Shown: positions 55,173-64,000, numbered from the stretch's first letter. The stretch: 64,000 bases of DNA from Granulicella sp. 5B5 (GCF_014083945.1 NZ_CP046444.1:62001-126000), one strand, 5' to 3'. Notes: a model not told the origin generated them from the letters alone. Made by a program: numbers and translations.

Positions 55173-57626
55173 ATGAAGCAGGAAGTATATGTAGAGCTTG
55201 CCGGTGGTAAGCACATCAAGTTTGAGACAGGGCGGATCGCCAAGCAGGCCTCCGGCGCAGCCTTTACGACCAGCGGCGATAATGCCGTGCTGGCAACCGC
55301 AGTGGCCTCGCCCGATCCGAAAGAGGGCATCGACTTTTTCCCGCTGACGGTGGAGTATCGCGAGTTCACCTATGCCGGTGGCCGCATCCCGGGTGGCTTC
55401 ATCAAGCGTGAGGGCCGGCCGAGCGAGAAGGAGATCCTGACGAGCCGTCAGATCGATCGCCCGATCCGTCCGCTGTTCCCGGAGGCTTTCCGGAACGAGA
55501 CACAGGTGGTGGCGTTTGTGTACTCGGCCGACAAGGAAAACGATCCGGACGTGCTGGGCATCAACGGCGCGAGCTGCGCGCTGTCGCTGTCGGACATTCC
55601 GTTCCATGGGCCGGTGGGTGCCGTGCGCATCGGCTACATTGACGAGCAATATATTGTGAACCCGACCTACAGCGAGCGGCTGGTAAGCCTGCTGAACATC
55701 ATGGTCGTCGGCACGAAGGACGGCATCGTGATGGTGGAGTCGGGTGCGAAGGAGGTCTCGGAAGAGGTTGTGCTCGGGGCCATTGAGTTCGCGCACGTTG
55801 AGATCAAGAAGATCGTTGCGGGCATCGAGGAGTTGGTGAAGCTTGCGGGCAAGCCGAAGCGTGCAGTGACTCCGCTGGAGAACGATACGGAGTATGCGGC
55901 TGCGCTGAAAGCAAAGGTCGGCGATAAACTTGCCGACGCACTGAACACGAAGAAGTATCCGAAGTTCGAGAGCTATGCCAAGGTCAAGGAGATCAAGGAC
56001 GAGCTGAAGAAGGAACTGCCGGCGGATGACGCCGCAGCGGCCAAGAAGCTGAGCAAGTATTTTGAAGGCCTGCGCGAGACGATCTTCCGCGAGCAGGTGC
56101 TGAATGACCGCATCCGTCCGGACCATCGCGCGTTCGACGAGATCCGCAACATCACGATCGAGACGGGCGTTCTGCCTCGTGTGCATGGCTCGGCGCTGTT
56201 TACGCGCGGTGAGACGCAGGCGTTGGTTTCGGCCACGCTGGGCACCACCGACGACGCACAGCGAATGGAGAGCTACGAAGGCGAGCAGAAGCGCCGCTTC
56301 ATGCTGCACTACAACTTCCCGCCGTTCTCCGTTGGTGAGGTTGGGCGCATGACCGGTGTGGGCCGTCGCGAGATTGGGCACGGAGCGCTGGCGTGGCGCG
56401 CGATTGAGGCCGTGCTTCCGGGTGAGGATGAGTCGCCGTACACGCTGCGCGTGGTGTCGGACATTCTCGAGTCGAACGGATCGTCGTCGATGGCGACTGT
56501 TTGCGGTGCTTCGCTTTCGCTGATGCAGGCAGGCATTCCTCTGAAGGGTTCTGTTGCCGGTGTGGCGATGGGCCTGGTGAAGGAAGAGGACAAGTATGCG
56601 ATCCTCACCGACATCGCAGGCGCTGAAGACCACTACGGCGATATGGACTTCAAGGTCGCCGGCACGCGCAAGGGCATCACGGCGCTGCAGATGGACATCA
56701 AGATCATGGGCTTGACGGCGCAGATTCTGCGCGAGGCACTGGAGCAGGCCCGCCAGGGCCGCATGTTCATCCTGGACAAGATGGATGCGGTGATCTCGAA
56801 GGCTTCGGAGGAGAAGAGCGCGTTCGCGCCTCGTATCCACACGATCCAGATTCCGACCGACAAGATCCGCGACCTGATCGGGCCGGGTGGCAAGGTGATC
56901 CGCGGCATTGTGGACGCAACCGGTGTGAAGATTGACGTCGACGATTCGGGCCGCGTGAATGTGGCTTCGAGCGATGCGGACGGTCTCGCGAAGGCGATCC
57001 AGATGATCAGCGACATTACGGCTGTACCCGAGGTGGGCAAAACGTATCTCGGCAAGGTTGTTCGCCTGGCCGAGTTCGGCGCGTTCGTCGAGATCTTCCC
57101 AGGTACCGATGGCCTGCTGCATGTGTCCGAGATCGCAGAGCATCGCGTGAAGGAAGTGAAGGACGAGCTGCGTGAAGGTGACCAGGTACTGGTGAAGGTG
57201 CTCGCGATTGAGGGCAACCGCATCAAGCTGAGCCGCAAGGCTGTGCTGCGTGAACAGCGCGAGAAGCTGGGTCTGCCACCAGTGCCGGAGCAGTCCGGTG
57301 GTGGTGAGCGTTCGGACCGCGGTGAGCGTGGTGGTCGTGATCGCGACCGAGGTGGCCGTGACCGCAATGAGCGTGGCGAGCGTCCTGTAGCTCCGCCGCC
57401 GTCTGAGGCTCCGTTGGACGATGACGATGAGGAGTTTGAGGACGACGAGTTCGAGGGTGATGAGGATGGTGAGGATGAGGGTGACGAGGCTCCGGCACCG
57501 GAGGCAGGGAATGCTGCCGCTCCTGCTGCCAACGGGACTCCCCGTCCGCAAGGCCAGCGTCGTGGACGTCGCCGCCGTAGCCGCCGTCCGGGTGCTGGTG
57601 GTGCGCCGCAGGGTGGGAACGAGTAA
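55173..57626 (+). CDS. pnp: Polyribonucleotide nucleotidyltransferase (PNPase)
   Basis: The 817-residue enzyme degrades RNA by phosphorolysis. Two RNase PH domains are visible (TGRIAKQASGAAFTTSGDNA; GGRIPGGFIKREGRPSEKEI; HGSALFTRGETQALVSATLG; SDILESNGSSSMATVCGASL with catalytic-site Asp residues in DAEDHYGDMDFKVAGT-like blocks), then a KH domain (IPTDKIRDLIGPGGKVIRGI) and an S1 domain (VRLAEFGAFVEIFPGTDGLL). A 110-residue tail is added: RGERGGRDRDRGGRDRNERG, then a run rich in Asp/Glu, then RRGRRRRSRRPG. GAGGAAGAG precedes the ATG. Length exceeds E. coli Pnp (711) because of this tail. Confidence 0.96.
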   Translation: MKQEVYVELAGGKHIKFETGRIAKQASGAAFTTSGDNAVLATAVASPDPKEGIDFFPLTVEYREFTYAGGRIPGGFIKREGRPSEKEILTSRQIDRPIRPLFPEAFRNETQVVAFVYSADKENDPDVLGINGASCALSLSDIPFHGPVGAVRIGYIDEQYIVNPTYSERLVSLLNIMVVGTKDGIVMVESGAKEVSEEVVLGAIEFAHVEIKKIVAGIEELVKLAGKPKRAVTPLENDTEYAAALKAKVGDKLADALNTKKYPKFESYAKVKEIKDELKKELPADDAAAAKKLSKYFEGLRETIFREQVLNDRIRPDHRAFDEIRNITIETGVLPRVHGSALFTRGETQALVSATLGTTDDAQRMESYEGEQKRRFMLHYNFPPFSVGEVGRMTGVGRREIGHGALAWRAIEAVLPGEDESPYTLRVVSDILESNGSSSMATVCGASLSLMQAGIPLKGSVAGVAMGLVKEEDKYAILTDIAGAEDHYGDMDFKVAGTRKGITALQMDIKIMGLTAQILREALEQARQGRMFILDKMDAVISKASEEKSAFAPRIHTIQIPTDKIRDLIGPGGKVIRGIVDATGVKIDVDDSGRVNVASSDADGLAKAIQMISDITAVPEVGKTYLGKVVRLAEFGAFVEIFPGTDGLLHVSEIAEHRVKEVKDELREGDQVLVKVLAIEGNRIKLSRKAVLREQREKLGLPPVPEQSGGGERSDRGERGGRDRDRGGRDRNERGERPVAPPPSEAPLDDDDEEFEDDEFEGDEDGEDEGDEAPAPEAGNAAAPAANGTPRPQGQRRGRRRRSRRPGAGGAPQGGNE

Positions 57627-57661
57627 GGCACCTTCTTTCCCCAACTGAAATAAACATGAGA

Positions 57662-57690
57662 GCCGCGCCTTTTGCGCGGCTTTCGTGTTT
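57662..57690 (+). terminator. Rho-independent terminator after pnp
   Basis: GCCGCGC (57662-57668) pairs with GCGCGGC (57674-57680) around CTTTT, followed by TTTCGTGTTT. Confidence 0.85.
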
Positions 57691-57873
57691 GTGTGGGCAA
57701 GATGTGTTTGCGGTAGACTCTGGCTCAAGTGATTCGCTGACAGGTAGATATGTGGAGGAGATTGGGCGGAGTTGAATCCGGGCTGAGGTGTGGGGCGCAG
57801 GGGTGGTAGAGGCCGATAGGAGGCTGGACTGAGGAGAGGCTGGCGATTCCGGGGAGCGCAGTGGGGGGCGTTC

Positions 57874-58716
57874 GTGGTGCTGGTGCTGGCGGGGGCCAGC
57901 CGGTGGGTGGTGACCGAGGTGCGCCCGGATGCGGAACCGACGCTGTCGTCGCTGGCGATGGGTTGCGGATGGGCGGCTCTGGTGAGCCTGATGTTGCTGC
58001 GCAGGGGGCCGGCACGGGTGTCGCTGCGGTCGTCGTGGCTGGGGGTGCTGGCGGGTGCGATGGTGTTTGCTGGGCCGGCGGTGGGGGCGCTGATGCACGC
58101 GAGGGGGTTGGATGGGCCGGGGCTGACGATGGCGCTGGCGTTGACGCCGGTAGCGGCGGGAATTGCGTCGGCGGCGCTGGGTATGGGGAGCCTGGATGGG
58201 GCGGCGGGGCGGATATGGCCGGGGCTGGCGGCGGTGGGTGGGTTGCTGCTGGTGCTGGCGGAGCCGAGCCTTGCGAACGGGCGGACGGATGTGGCGTTGT
58301 TGCTGGCGCCGGTGCTGACGGGTGTGGGCGCGGCGCTGTTCTGCGTGAGGGGTGGAGCGACGAGTTGGCGGGCGAGCTCCGCGCTGCTGGGTGGGACGCT
58401 GGTGTTTGCCGTGGCGCTGACGGTGGAGTCGGTGATGACGCGGACGCGGCCGGCGGTGTCGTTACTGGCGATGGCGTGCGATGGGCTGCTGGCGCTGTTG
58501 AGCATCTATGCACTGCAGCGACTGGGAGCGACGCGGTGGTCGGCGCAGTTTACGCTGCTTCCGTTGCTGGTGGTGCTGGAAGGGCTGGTGCTGGCGCATC
58601 AACCGCTAACGTTGCGCTGGGTGGTGGGGATCGCGTTGCTGCTACTGGCGAGCGTGTATCTGCTGCTGCCTTCGACCGAGGACATGGAGCAGGCCGTCGG
58701 TGTGGTACCGCGGTAA
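57874..58716 (+). CDS. DMT/EamA-like membrane transporter
   Basis: A highly hydrophobic protein of about 280 residues with around ten predicted helices in two five-helix halves, for example GLTMALALTPVAAGIASAAL and LTLRWVVGIALLLLASVYLL, the latter at the end of the second EamA-like repeat. The family exports metabolites or exchanges substrates; the substrate here is unknown. GTG at 57874 is the first standard start; the frame is open 18 codons further up (RRGWRFRGAQWGAF), so a non-standard upstream start is possible. Its end overlaps the long frame of the next gene, but the likely next start is 58 bases downstream. Confidence 0.7.
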   Translation: MVLVLAGASRWVVTEVRPDAEPTLSSLAMGCGWAALVSLMLLRRGPARVSLRSSWLGVLAGAMVFAGPAVGALMHARGLDGPGLTMALALTPVAAGIASAALGMGSLDGAAGRIWPGLAAVGGLLLVLAEPSLANGRTDVALLLAPVLTGVGAALFCVRGGATSWRASSALLGGTLVFAVALTVESVMTRTRPAVSLLAMACDGLLALLSIYALQRLGATRWSAQFTLLPLLVVLEGLVLAHQPLTLRWVVGIALLLLASVYLLLPSTEDMEQAVGVVPR

Positions 58717-58774
58717 GTTCCTGACGTGCAATGTGGGGATTTTGACAGTGCCTGCTGCGGTTACACTTTGGTGC

Positions 58775-59185
58775 ATGGCAGCGTCGATGTACATCGTGGT
58801 CGAAGGCGAGGACCCGGGCTACAACATCTATGTGAATGGGCGTATTCTCGCTCGGCATGAGGGCCAGGTGGAGCAGCTGGCGGTGCGGCTGGGTGTGCAG
58901 CCGCTGCTGGAGTTCTTTTCTGCCGATGAGAATTCGATGGCGCTGCTGATTGAAGAGGGTGCCGGGAACCCGGACCTGCTGCCGCGACTGCCGCCTCCGC
59001 AGTGGTATCAGGCTGAGGACGGGCTGAAGACGGTGAGTGCGCTGGTGGGGGCGGTGGAGGCCGATCCGGAGATGATGGGAGCCGATGGCGAGGAGCTGCT
59101 GCGGGAGCTGCGCGAGTATGAGCTGGTGCTGCTCAAGACAGCGGAGCGCGGGCTGCGGTGGCATCTGGCGGTGAGCTGGCGGTAG
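58775..59185 (+). CDS. Hypothetical protein, 136 residues
   Basis: I do not recognise a named family. The product begins ASMYIVVEGEDPGYNIYVNG, RILARHEGQVEQLAVRLGVQ, PLLEFFSADENSMALLIEEG, and has a C-terminal helix-rich part (ELLRELREYELVLLKTAERG). It has no signal peptide or membrane span, suggesting a small cytoplasmic alpha/beta protein. The ATG at 58775 is chosen because residues after it are charged and ordered, whereas an upstream start at 58700 would overlap the transporter gene. Repeat A copy 3 begins 6 bases after the stop. Confidence 0.7.
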   Translation: MAASMYIVVEGEDPGYNIYVNGRILARHEGQVEQLAVRLGVQPLLEFFSADENSMALLIEEGAGNPDLLPRLPPPQWYQAEDGLKTVSALVGAVEADPEMMGADGEELLRELREYELVLLKTAERGLRWHLAVSWR

Positions 59186-59191
59186 CGGCGA

Positions 59192-59252
59192 CCCTCCCCC
59201 CCGGTTTTGGGGCTATGATCCGGAGCGGATTGGGGTTAGGGGTGGAACCCCT
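59192..59252 (+). repeat. Repeat A, copy 3 (5' part)
   Basis: CCCTCCCCCCCGG, then GGGGCTATGATCCGGAGCGG and ATTGGGGTTAGGGGTGGAAC. A weak 3' tail (ACAGGCAGTTCAAGGCG) is at about 59330. The stretch to 59380 has no gene. Confidence 0.72.
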
Positions 59253-59380
59253 TCGCGACAGGCCCTGCTCTAACTCAGCTTTGTGACTGTTTTTCCTGAG
59301 CGATTAAGTCAAGCCCACCCCGGATCAAAACAGGCAGTTCAAGGCGTTCGGTGAAGATGACAGTCGATGCGGGAGAGTAC

Positions 59381-59410
59381 TGCGGCCCGCGGTTGATTCC
59401 GCGGGCCGCA
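59381..59410. terminator. GC-rich hairpin at the end of the IPT lipoprotein gene
   Basis: TGCGGCCCGCGG (59381-59392) pairs with CCGCGGGCCGCA (59399-59410) around TTGATT. It lies 16 bases beyond the stop of the minus-strand gene. No T-run follows on that strand. Confidence 0.6.
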
Positions 59411-59425
59411 GTCGTGCCGCCGATG

Positions 59426-62400
59426 CTACTGAATGTTGAGAGTCAGGGCATTGGATGCAGGCGATCCCGGGTTCTGACAGGTGATGCTGACCGTGGCTGG
59501 TGCACTGACGTCATTTGCGCCGACTGCCACCGAGAGGTGTTGAGCGTCGATAAAGGTGGTTGTGTACGCTACGCCGTTCCAGAGTACGCTTGCTCCGGGA
59601 ATGAAGCCGGTCCCGGTAACGGTGAGCAACTGGTTTCCGCTGCCGGAGGCGATGGCGTTGCTACTCAAGGAGGAGAGGGTTGGCGCGCCGTTCGCAGATG
59701 CCTCCGCTGGTAGTACGAAGGCGCCCCGCAGCAACATTAGCTGCGAGGGCGTCGAGGACCCTATGCCTCCTGTAACGAGCAGTGCAATCCCGTCCTGGCC
59801 CCAGCGAGTGGCGGGTACCGACTCGATAACGGAGTTGTTGGTCGGCAACAGCACCGAATCCTCGAGGATGAAGTGCTGAGTGTCGAAACGCTCGAGCACC
59901 ACGGCCCGGGTCCCAGCCTCGTTGATGCCGAAGAGGAAGTCCTTCTTTGTCGTCTGGTAGGGAATAGAGCCGGCGCCGCTGAGGCCATAGCCATAGGGCC
60001 CCGGACCAAGTGGCAGGACGCCAATCTGAGTCAGCGGCGTGGTGGTTGGATCGACAATACCCCCGCTCGAACCGAAGAGCAGACCTTGATCGAGAGCGAG
60101 CGAACCGCTGAAGCCACCCATGCCGAGCATTGTGCTGCCGTCAATATTGTGGACTCCGGCAGCGTCCACGGTATAGCGGTAGATCTCCGCACCGGTCGAT
60201 TGGTTGTCGTATGTGTAGGCGTGGCTGGAGTCGGGGAAGACAGCGTCGTTGAAGCCGAGGGATGAGTTCGGCCGCAGGGTTGCGGACGTTCCTGTGAAGT
60301 CCAGAATTCCCACGTTGTCGACGGAAACACTGTTCTCCAGGCCGGGTATCGCCGCCAGCGCATTCGCGGCGACAGGGCTGCTGAAGTAGCCAGCGCTTAC
60401 GAGCGGCACCGTTGCATCGACCGTCTGGGAGCTGACGTTGAAGCGGGCGAGCGATTCCGCGCCACTGAGCCCGATGTAGAAGTAGTTTCCACCGGGGCTC
60501 TCGGCTATCGTGTTCGGTTCGCTGCCGACGGTGATCGGCGCGCCTACGGTGCCAGTCACGGGGTCGATGGAGACCAGACTGTTGCCAGCCGGTGACGTAG
60601 AGGTGCTAGGCAGGACTGCGAACAGCTTGCGGCTGTAGGGGTCATACACCATTGCGTTCGCGGGCACGGGCAGCAGACTGTACTCGCTCAGGGTAAGGCT
60701 GGCGGATGTTCCGCCCCCGGGTGCAGGATTGGTGACTGAAACAGCAGCCCAGCCGATCTGCTTGAGCAGCGATCCATCGACGGTAGCGGTTAGCTGGCTG
60801 GCACTGACCAGTGAGGTGGGCAGCGCCGTGCCGTTCCAGTTCACAACAGACGCGGAGTTGAAGCCCGTTCCGTTGACCGTCAGCGTGGCTGAAGCCACGC
60901 CGGTGGCAATCGCATTCGGAGAGAGGCTGGAGATGGTTGGGACCGGCGCATATAGCGAACCGGATGCGGTGGTCGTGGAGACGACGATGTTGTTGGACGT
61001 GACCGGGTCGTAGGTCTGAGAATCGACCGTGGCGGAGAGCTGAACGGCCCCAGCGACAGATGGCGTGGCGGTGATGGTCAGCGTCGCCGTGGCCCCGTTG
61101 GGGAGAGTGCCAAGGTCGCAGTAGAGGACGCCCGCTCCATTGCAGGTACCTTGCGAAACCGACGACGAGCCGTAGAGCAGGGTCGCAGGCATGCTCGTAG
61201 CCAGCACCACGCCGTTGGCATCGCTGGTTCCAAGGTTCTTGACCTGGACCTGATAGTTAAAAGCAGTTCCGGTCGTGACGGTTGCCGCGACTTGTGTCGT
61301 GACCTGGAGGTCTGCGGGCGTCGAACTGGTGTCCTTGACGACGCTGCCGTGCATGAGGAAGAGCTGGGTCGCGGTGTGGAAGGCGAGGCCGTCCTGCCCC
61401 CAGCGGACGAGGTCCGCTGGGTTCGAGAGCGTGGTTGTGCCTCCGCTGACCGCACCGATCCTGTTGATCCCCATGGAGGCGACGGGCAGGAATGTGGTCT
61501 CGTCGTAGCCGATCAGTTGCGCTGAGTTCACGACAACCCATGCGCGGTTGAGTGAGGAGTCAGAGTAGATGGGCCCGGTGGCTGCCGCGGGGGAAGTGGA
61601 GTACGTTGAGGCAACGGAGAACTGGCCCAGTGTGGCGCCGGTTGTGGGGTCCGTGACCAGGCCGTTTGGTGTATAGAGACGGCCGTTATCGTATTGAATG
61701 GTCGCTCCCGCAGCACTGGAGGGCAGTTGCGTGTAGCCAGTGACGCCGGTGCTATCGACTGTGAGCGCATACAGATAGCTAGAGACGGTATACGCCGCCA
61801 GATAGAGAGTCGACGCAGAAGCGCCGAAGGTCAGGGAGCCGGTGTTCGAGTCGAAATAGGTTGCGAGGCCGCTGCTGGTCTTTGGACGCGCCACGCCAGA
61901 GTCGAAGATGGTGACTACGCCGTTGGTGCCGTAAACAGCTACGGAGTTCGGTTGGCCCGGAAGCGCAGCTAAAGCGGCAGCGGTATACGGCGGATTATAG
62001 ACACCCTGGGTTCCACCGAGCGAGAACTGGATACCCGCGACCCCGGTGGTGAGGTCCACTTGGCGAACAGCGCCAGCCCCGTTGAGGCCAACAAAGGCTT
62101 GGGTCCCGTCCGTGGACAGCGCCAGACGAGTGGGCTCGCTACCAACGAAGATCGTGCGCCGGATGGAGCCGGTGACGGGGTCGATGCCTACGAGACTGTT
62201 GCCGAGTCCCTGGCCGCCGGTTCCAGCGATGGTGGCATAGAGCAGGCCATCTGTCGTGTTGTAGGCGAGATCGTTGATCGGCAGTGCGAGGTAGGTATTG
62301 AATCCCGCTGTTGCCGAAGCCTGCCCCATGTTTTCGGGCGTCGCGATGCTGATGGTAGCGTCGCCGGGTACGGACAGATCCGAAGATGGAATCACAGCGG

Positions 62401-64000
62401 TCATGCTGCTGCTTGAGGTATAGGTGGTCACCAGCGGCGTGCCGTTCCATAGGACCACGCTGTCTGGGAAGAAGCCAGAGCCATAAAGGGTGATCGTCGT
62501 ATCGGGACTGCCCAGCGCAGCGGAGCCTGGGTTGGTGGTGAAGGTGGCTGATGGATTGATGACGTTGATGGATGCGGGCTGGGAACGGACCGCCGCACCG
62601 CCGGTGACGGTCGCCGGGTTGGTGACGTAGATCTGCTCGACGCCGGTTTGATAAAGAATTTGCGAGCTGATCGTGGTGACGATCTGCGTGCCGGTCTGCG
62701 AAACGACAGGCAGAGTGTAGCCGTTGAAGGCCACGGTCGCAGTCGCGGCAAAGTTCGAACCCGTGATCGTGATGTTGGTGGAGGTGGTGGTTCCCGATGG
62801 GGGAATCTGAATGTAGTTCGGGCTGACGCCGGTGATCGCTGGAGGAGCGACAACCGGTAGTGCGAGCGCAGCGCTGCTGCCTGCGTTGGGGGCTGGATTG
62901 CCGACCGTAATCTGAGCTGTGCCGGCTGTTGCCAAGTCAGTCGCCGGTACAGAAGCCCTGAGCGAGGTCGAGCTGACGTAGGTGGTAGGAAGAGCCGTGC
63001 CGTTCCAGGAGACAGTGGAGTTTGCGATGAAGCCGGTTCCCGTCAGCGTGATGCCCGTGGCGGAGGTGCCCTGCACCAGGCTTGCGGGCGTGACGGCGGT
63101 CAGTACAGGCGCCGGACTGTTCACGGGGAAAGAGACGCTCGGAGAGGCAATAGGGAATGGAGTTGGGTTTTGTACGCTCACTGACGCGGTTCGCGCGTTG
63201 GCAACGGAGGAGGCTGGAACCTGGGCCGTAAGAGATGTCGCGCTCACGAACGTCGTTGTCAGCGCGTTGCCGTCTAACTGCACCACGGAGTTTGAAGAGA
63301 AGTTGGTTCCCGTCACGGTCAAGGTCGTGAGGCCCGAGCCGGCCTGCACTGAGGCGGGAGAGAGCGAAGAGATCGCTGGTACTGCGTAGACGGTCTCGGC
63401 CGCGGGCTGAGTATCGGAGCCTCCGGGGCCGGGATTGCTGACCGTCACTTGCGCGGTGCTGGCGGTCGCGACATCAGCAGCGGTGAGCGTGACGGCCAAT
63501 GTGCCTGTGCTGAAGAACGCCGTGGGCCGGGCCGAACCGTTCCATTTGACGACAGAGTTCGACTCAAAGCCGCTGCCGCTTATGGTGAGCGTCGCAGCAG
63601 ATCCAGCGGGAATGGAGGTGGGCGAGACGGAACTTACCGCTGGGGTAGGGCTCGTCACCGAAAAGCTGATCGCCGTGGACGACCCGCCGCCAGGGCTGGG
63701 ATTGTTGACGGTTATGGAGACGCTTTCACCCGCGGAGAGGGCCGATGCGGGCACCTGCGCCTGGACCGAGGTCGCGCTGACATAGGTGGTCGAAAGGACC
63801 GTGCCGTTGAAGGTGATCGAGGAAGAGGCAACGAAACCGGAGCCGGTCACGGTGAGCGTCTGCGAGGCAGCACCCGCGGTGACGCTGGCAGGTGACACAG
63901 CAGTTACGGCAGGAACGGGATTATCTTGAGTCGGTTGAACCACGGTGTTCCCGGACCCGGCGCAACCAGTTTGAAGCAGAAGAATAGAAACAAGGGAGAA
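59426..64000 (-). CDS. Large surface lipoprotein with IPT/TIG repeats and propeller-like segments, start outside the window
   Basis: The frame runs from the right edge, so the N-terminus is incomplete. The first visible residues, SILLLQTGCAGSGNTVVQP, look like the end of a lipoprotein signal, with the Cys near visible residue 13. At least 1524 residues follow. Repeated blocks of about 90 residues, such as SVTAGAASQTLTVTGSGFVA and SSSITFNGTVLSTTYVSATS, are IPT/TIG immunoglobulin-like domains (about six before residue 560 and more later, including SIPAGSAATLTISGSGF). Between them are segments with SIDPVTGTVGAPITVGSEPN-type repeats resembling YVTN beta-propellers. A DUF11-like segment (ATVTTGTAFNYQVQVKNLG) is near the middle. 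Probably outer-membrane or surface anchored; ligand unknown. Confidence 0.87.
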   Translation of the reverse strand, partial: FSLVSILLLQTGCAGSGNTVVQPTQDNPVPAVTAVSPASVTAGAASQTLTVTGSGFVASSSITFNGTVLSTTYVSATSVQAQVPASALSAGESVSITVNNPSPGGGSSTAISFSVTSPTPAVSSVSPTSIPAGSAATLTISGSGFESNSVVKWNGSARPTAFFSTGTLAVTLTAADVATASTAQVTVSNPGPGGSDTQPAAETVYAVPAISSLSPASVQAGSGLTTLTVTGTNFSSNSVVQLDGNALTTTFVSATSLTAQVPASSVANARTASVSVQNPTPFPIASPSVSFPVNSPAPVLTAVTPASLVQGTSATGITLTGTGFIANSTVSWNGTALPTTYVSSTSLRASVPATDLATAGTAQITVGNPAPNAGSSAALALPVVAPPAITGVSPNYIQIPPSGTTTSTNITITGSNFAATATVAFNGYTLPVVSQTGTQIVTTISSQILYQTGVEQIYVTNPATVTGGAAVRSQPASINVINPSATFTTNPGSAALGSPDTTITLYGSGFFPDSVVLWNGTPLVTTYTSSSSMTAVIPSSDLSVPGDATISIATPENMGQASATAGFNTYLALPINDLAYNTTDGLLYATIAGTGGQGLGNSLVGIDPVTGSIRRTIFVGSEPTRLALSTDGTQAFVGLNGAGAVRQVDLTTGVAGIQFSLGGTQGVYNPPYTAAALAALPGQPNSVAVYGTNGVVTIFDSGVARPKTSSGLATYFDSNTGSLTFGASASTLYLAAYTVSSYLYALTVDSTGVTGYTQLPSSAAGATIQYDNGRLYTPNGLVTDPTTGATLGQFSVASTYSTSPAAATGPIYSDSSLNRAWVVVNSAQLIGYDETTFLPVASMGINRIGAVSGGTTTLSNPADLVRWGQDGLAFHTATQLFLMHGSVVKDTSSTPADLQVTTQVAATVTTGTAFNYQVQVKNLGTSDANGVVLATSMPATLLYGSSSVSQGTCNGAGVLYCDLGTLPNGATATLTITATPSVAGAVQLSATVDSQTYDPVTSNNIVVSTTTASGSLYAPVPTISSLSPNAIATGVASATLTVNGTGFNSASVVNWNGTALPTSLVSASQLTATVDGSLLKQIGWAAVSVTNPAPGGGTSASLTLSEYSLLPVPANAMVYDPYSRKLFAVLPSTSTSPAGNSLVSIDPVTGTVGAPITVGSEPNTIAESPGGNYFYIGLSGAESLARFNVSSQTVDATVPLVSAGYFSSPVAANALAAIPGLENSVSVDNVGILDFTGTSATLRPNSSLGFNDAVFPDSSHAYTYDNQSTGAEIYRYTVDAAGVHNIDGSTMLGMGGFSGSLALDQGLLFGSSGGIVDPTTTPLTQIGVLPLGPGPYGYGLSGAGSIPYQTTKKDFLFGINEAGTRAVVLERFDTQHFILEDSVLLPTNNSVIESVPATRWGQDGIALLVTGGIGSSTPSQLMLLRGAFVLPAEASANGAPTLSSLSSNAIASGSGNQLLTVTGTGFIPGASVLWNGVAYTTTFIDAQHLSVAVGANDVSAPATVSITCQNPGSPASNALTLNIQ

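Noticed and set aside
55140-58505. 1121-codon minus-strand frame across pnp and the DMT transporter gene
   Set aside because: Arg/His/Leu/Thr-rich with no recognisable domain; pnp on the plus strand explains the whole stretch and the frame is a shadow of its codon bias.
1-64000. CRISPR arrays, transposases, prophage genes
   Set aside because: No regularly spaced direct repeats and no recognisable transposase, integrase or phage structural motif on either strand.

Overview
The window looks like chromosomal DNA of an Acidobacteriota bacterium, most likely family Acidobacteriaceae (Terriglobus/Granulicella/Edaphobacter type). This is inferred from gene style rather than a marker gene: a TonB receptor with an N-terminal carboxypeptidase-like domain, a DUF4097 protein full of GSG repeats, a futalosine-pathway MqnD, a PNPase with an acidic/arginine-rich tail, and dispersed GGGGCTAAAGCCCC-type palindromes. 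There is no phage, transposase or CRISPR array.

Region 1 (1-8 kb): a TPR protein cut by the window edge, an HD-type dNTPase (dgt), tRNA-Glu, a GAF/DHp protein without a kinase ATPase domain, a decayed SYLF-domain gene, and a Tat-exported phospholipase C.

Region 2 (8.2-31.8 kb): the centrepiece, a vitamin B12 locus almost entirely on the minus strand. One operon (18.8 to 8.3 kb) starts with a cobalamin riboswitch and reads: TonB receptor, cobT, cobS, a 63-residue phosphatase remnant, an unknown ParB-like gene, a PduO-type adenosyltransferase, bluB, cobQ, cbiB, cobD. A second (29.85 to 18.9 kb) starts with another riboswitch and reads: btuF, btuD, btuC, cobN with an N-terminal ferredoxin-like domain, a ChlI-ChlD chelatase fusion, cobU, cobB. 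Upstream lie cbtB-cbtA (cobalt uptake) and a divergent histidine phosphatase. A third riboswitch at 31.6 kb on the plus strand has no intact gene behind it. Most gene junctions overlap as ATGA, GTGA or TTGA, implying translational coupling. The locus covers cobalt chelation, a,c-amidation, adenosylation, remaining amidations, aminopropanol attachment, nucleotide loop assembly, lower-ligand synthesis and corrinoid uptake. The ring-building methyltransferases are not here.

Region 3 (31.8-33.4 kb): a gene graveyard beside the 3' end of tRNA-Lys, with fragments of a HYDIN-like domain, a BNR-type protein and a third unknown protein, plus one copy of a dispersed repeat.

Region 4 (33.4-64 kb): housekeeping and accessory genes with a stronger G/C-ended codon bias than region 2. 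These include mqnD-bioY, a DivIC/FtsL-like gene, a ZIP transporter, a ROK kinase, DinB, a HAD phosphatase, DUF4097, an HlyD-type adaptor, an M14 peptidase, DUF302, divergent marR-azoR with two palindromes, an EfpL-like EF-P, coaBC-panC and panB, lexA, fliA with a good sigma-54 promoter, flgM, dienelactone hydrolase, rpsO, pnp, a DMT transporter, and a giant IPT/TIG lipoprotein running off the right edge. The intergenic spaces carry three repeat families, one of which (38.06, 41.37, 59.19 and 32.23 kb) looks like a previously unnamed structured element.
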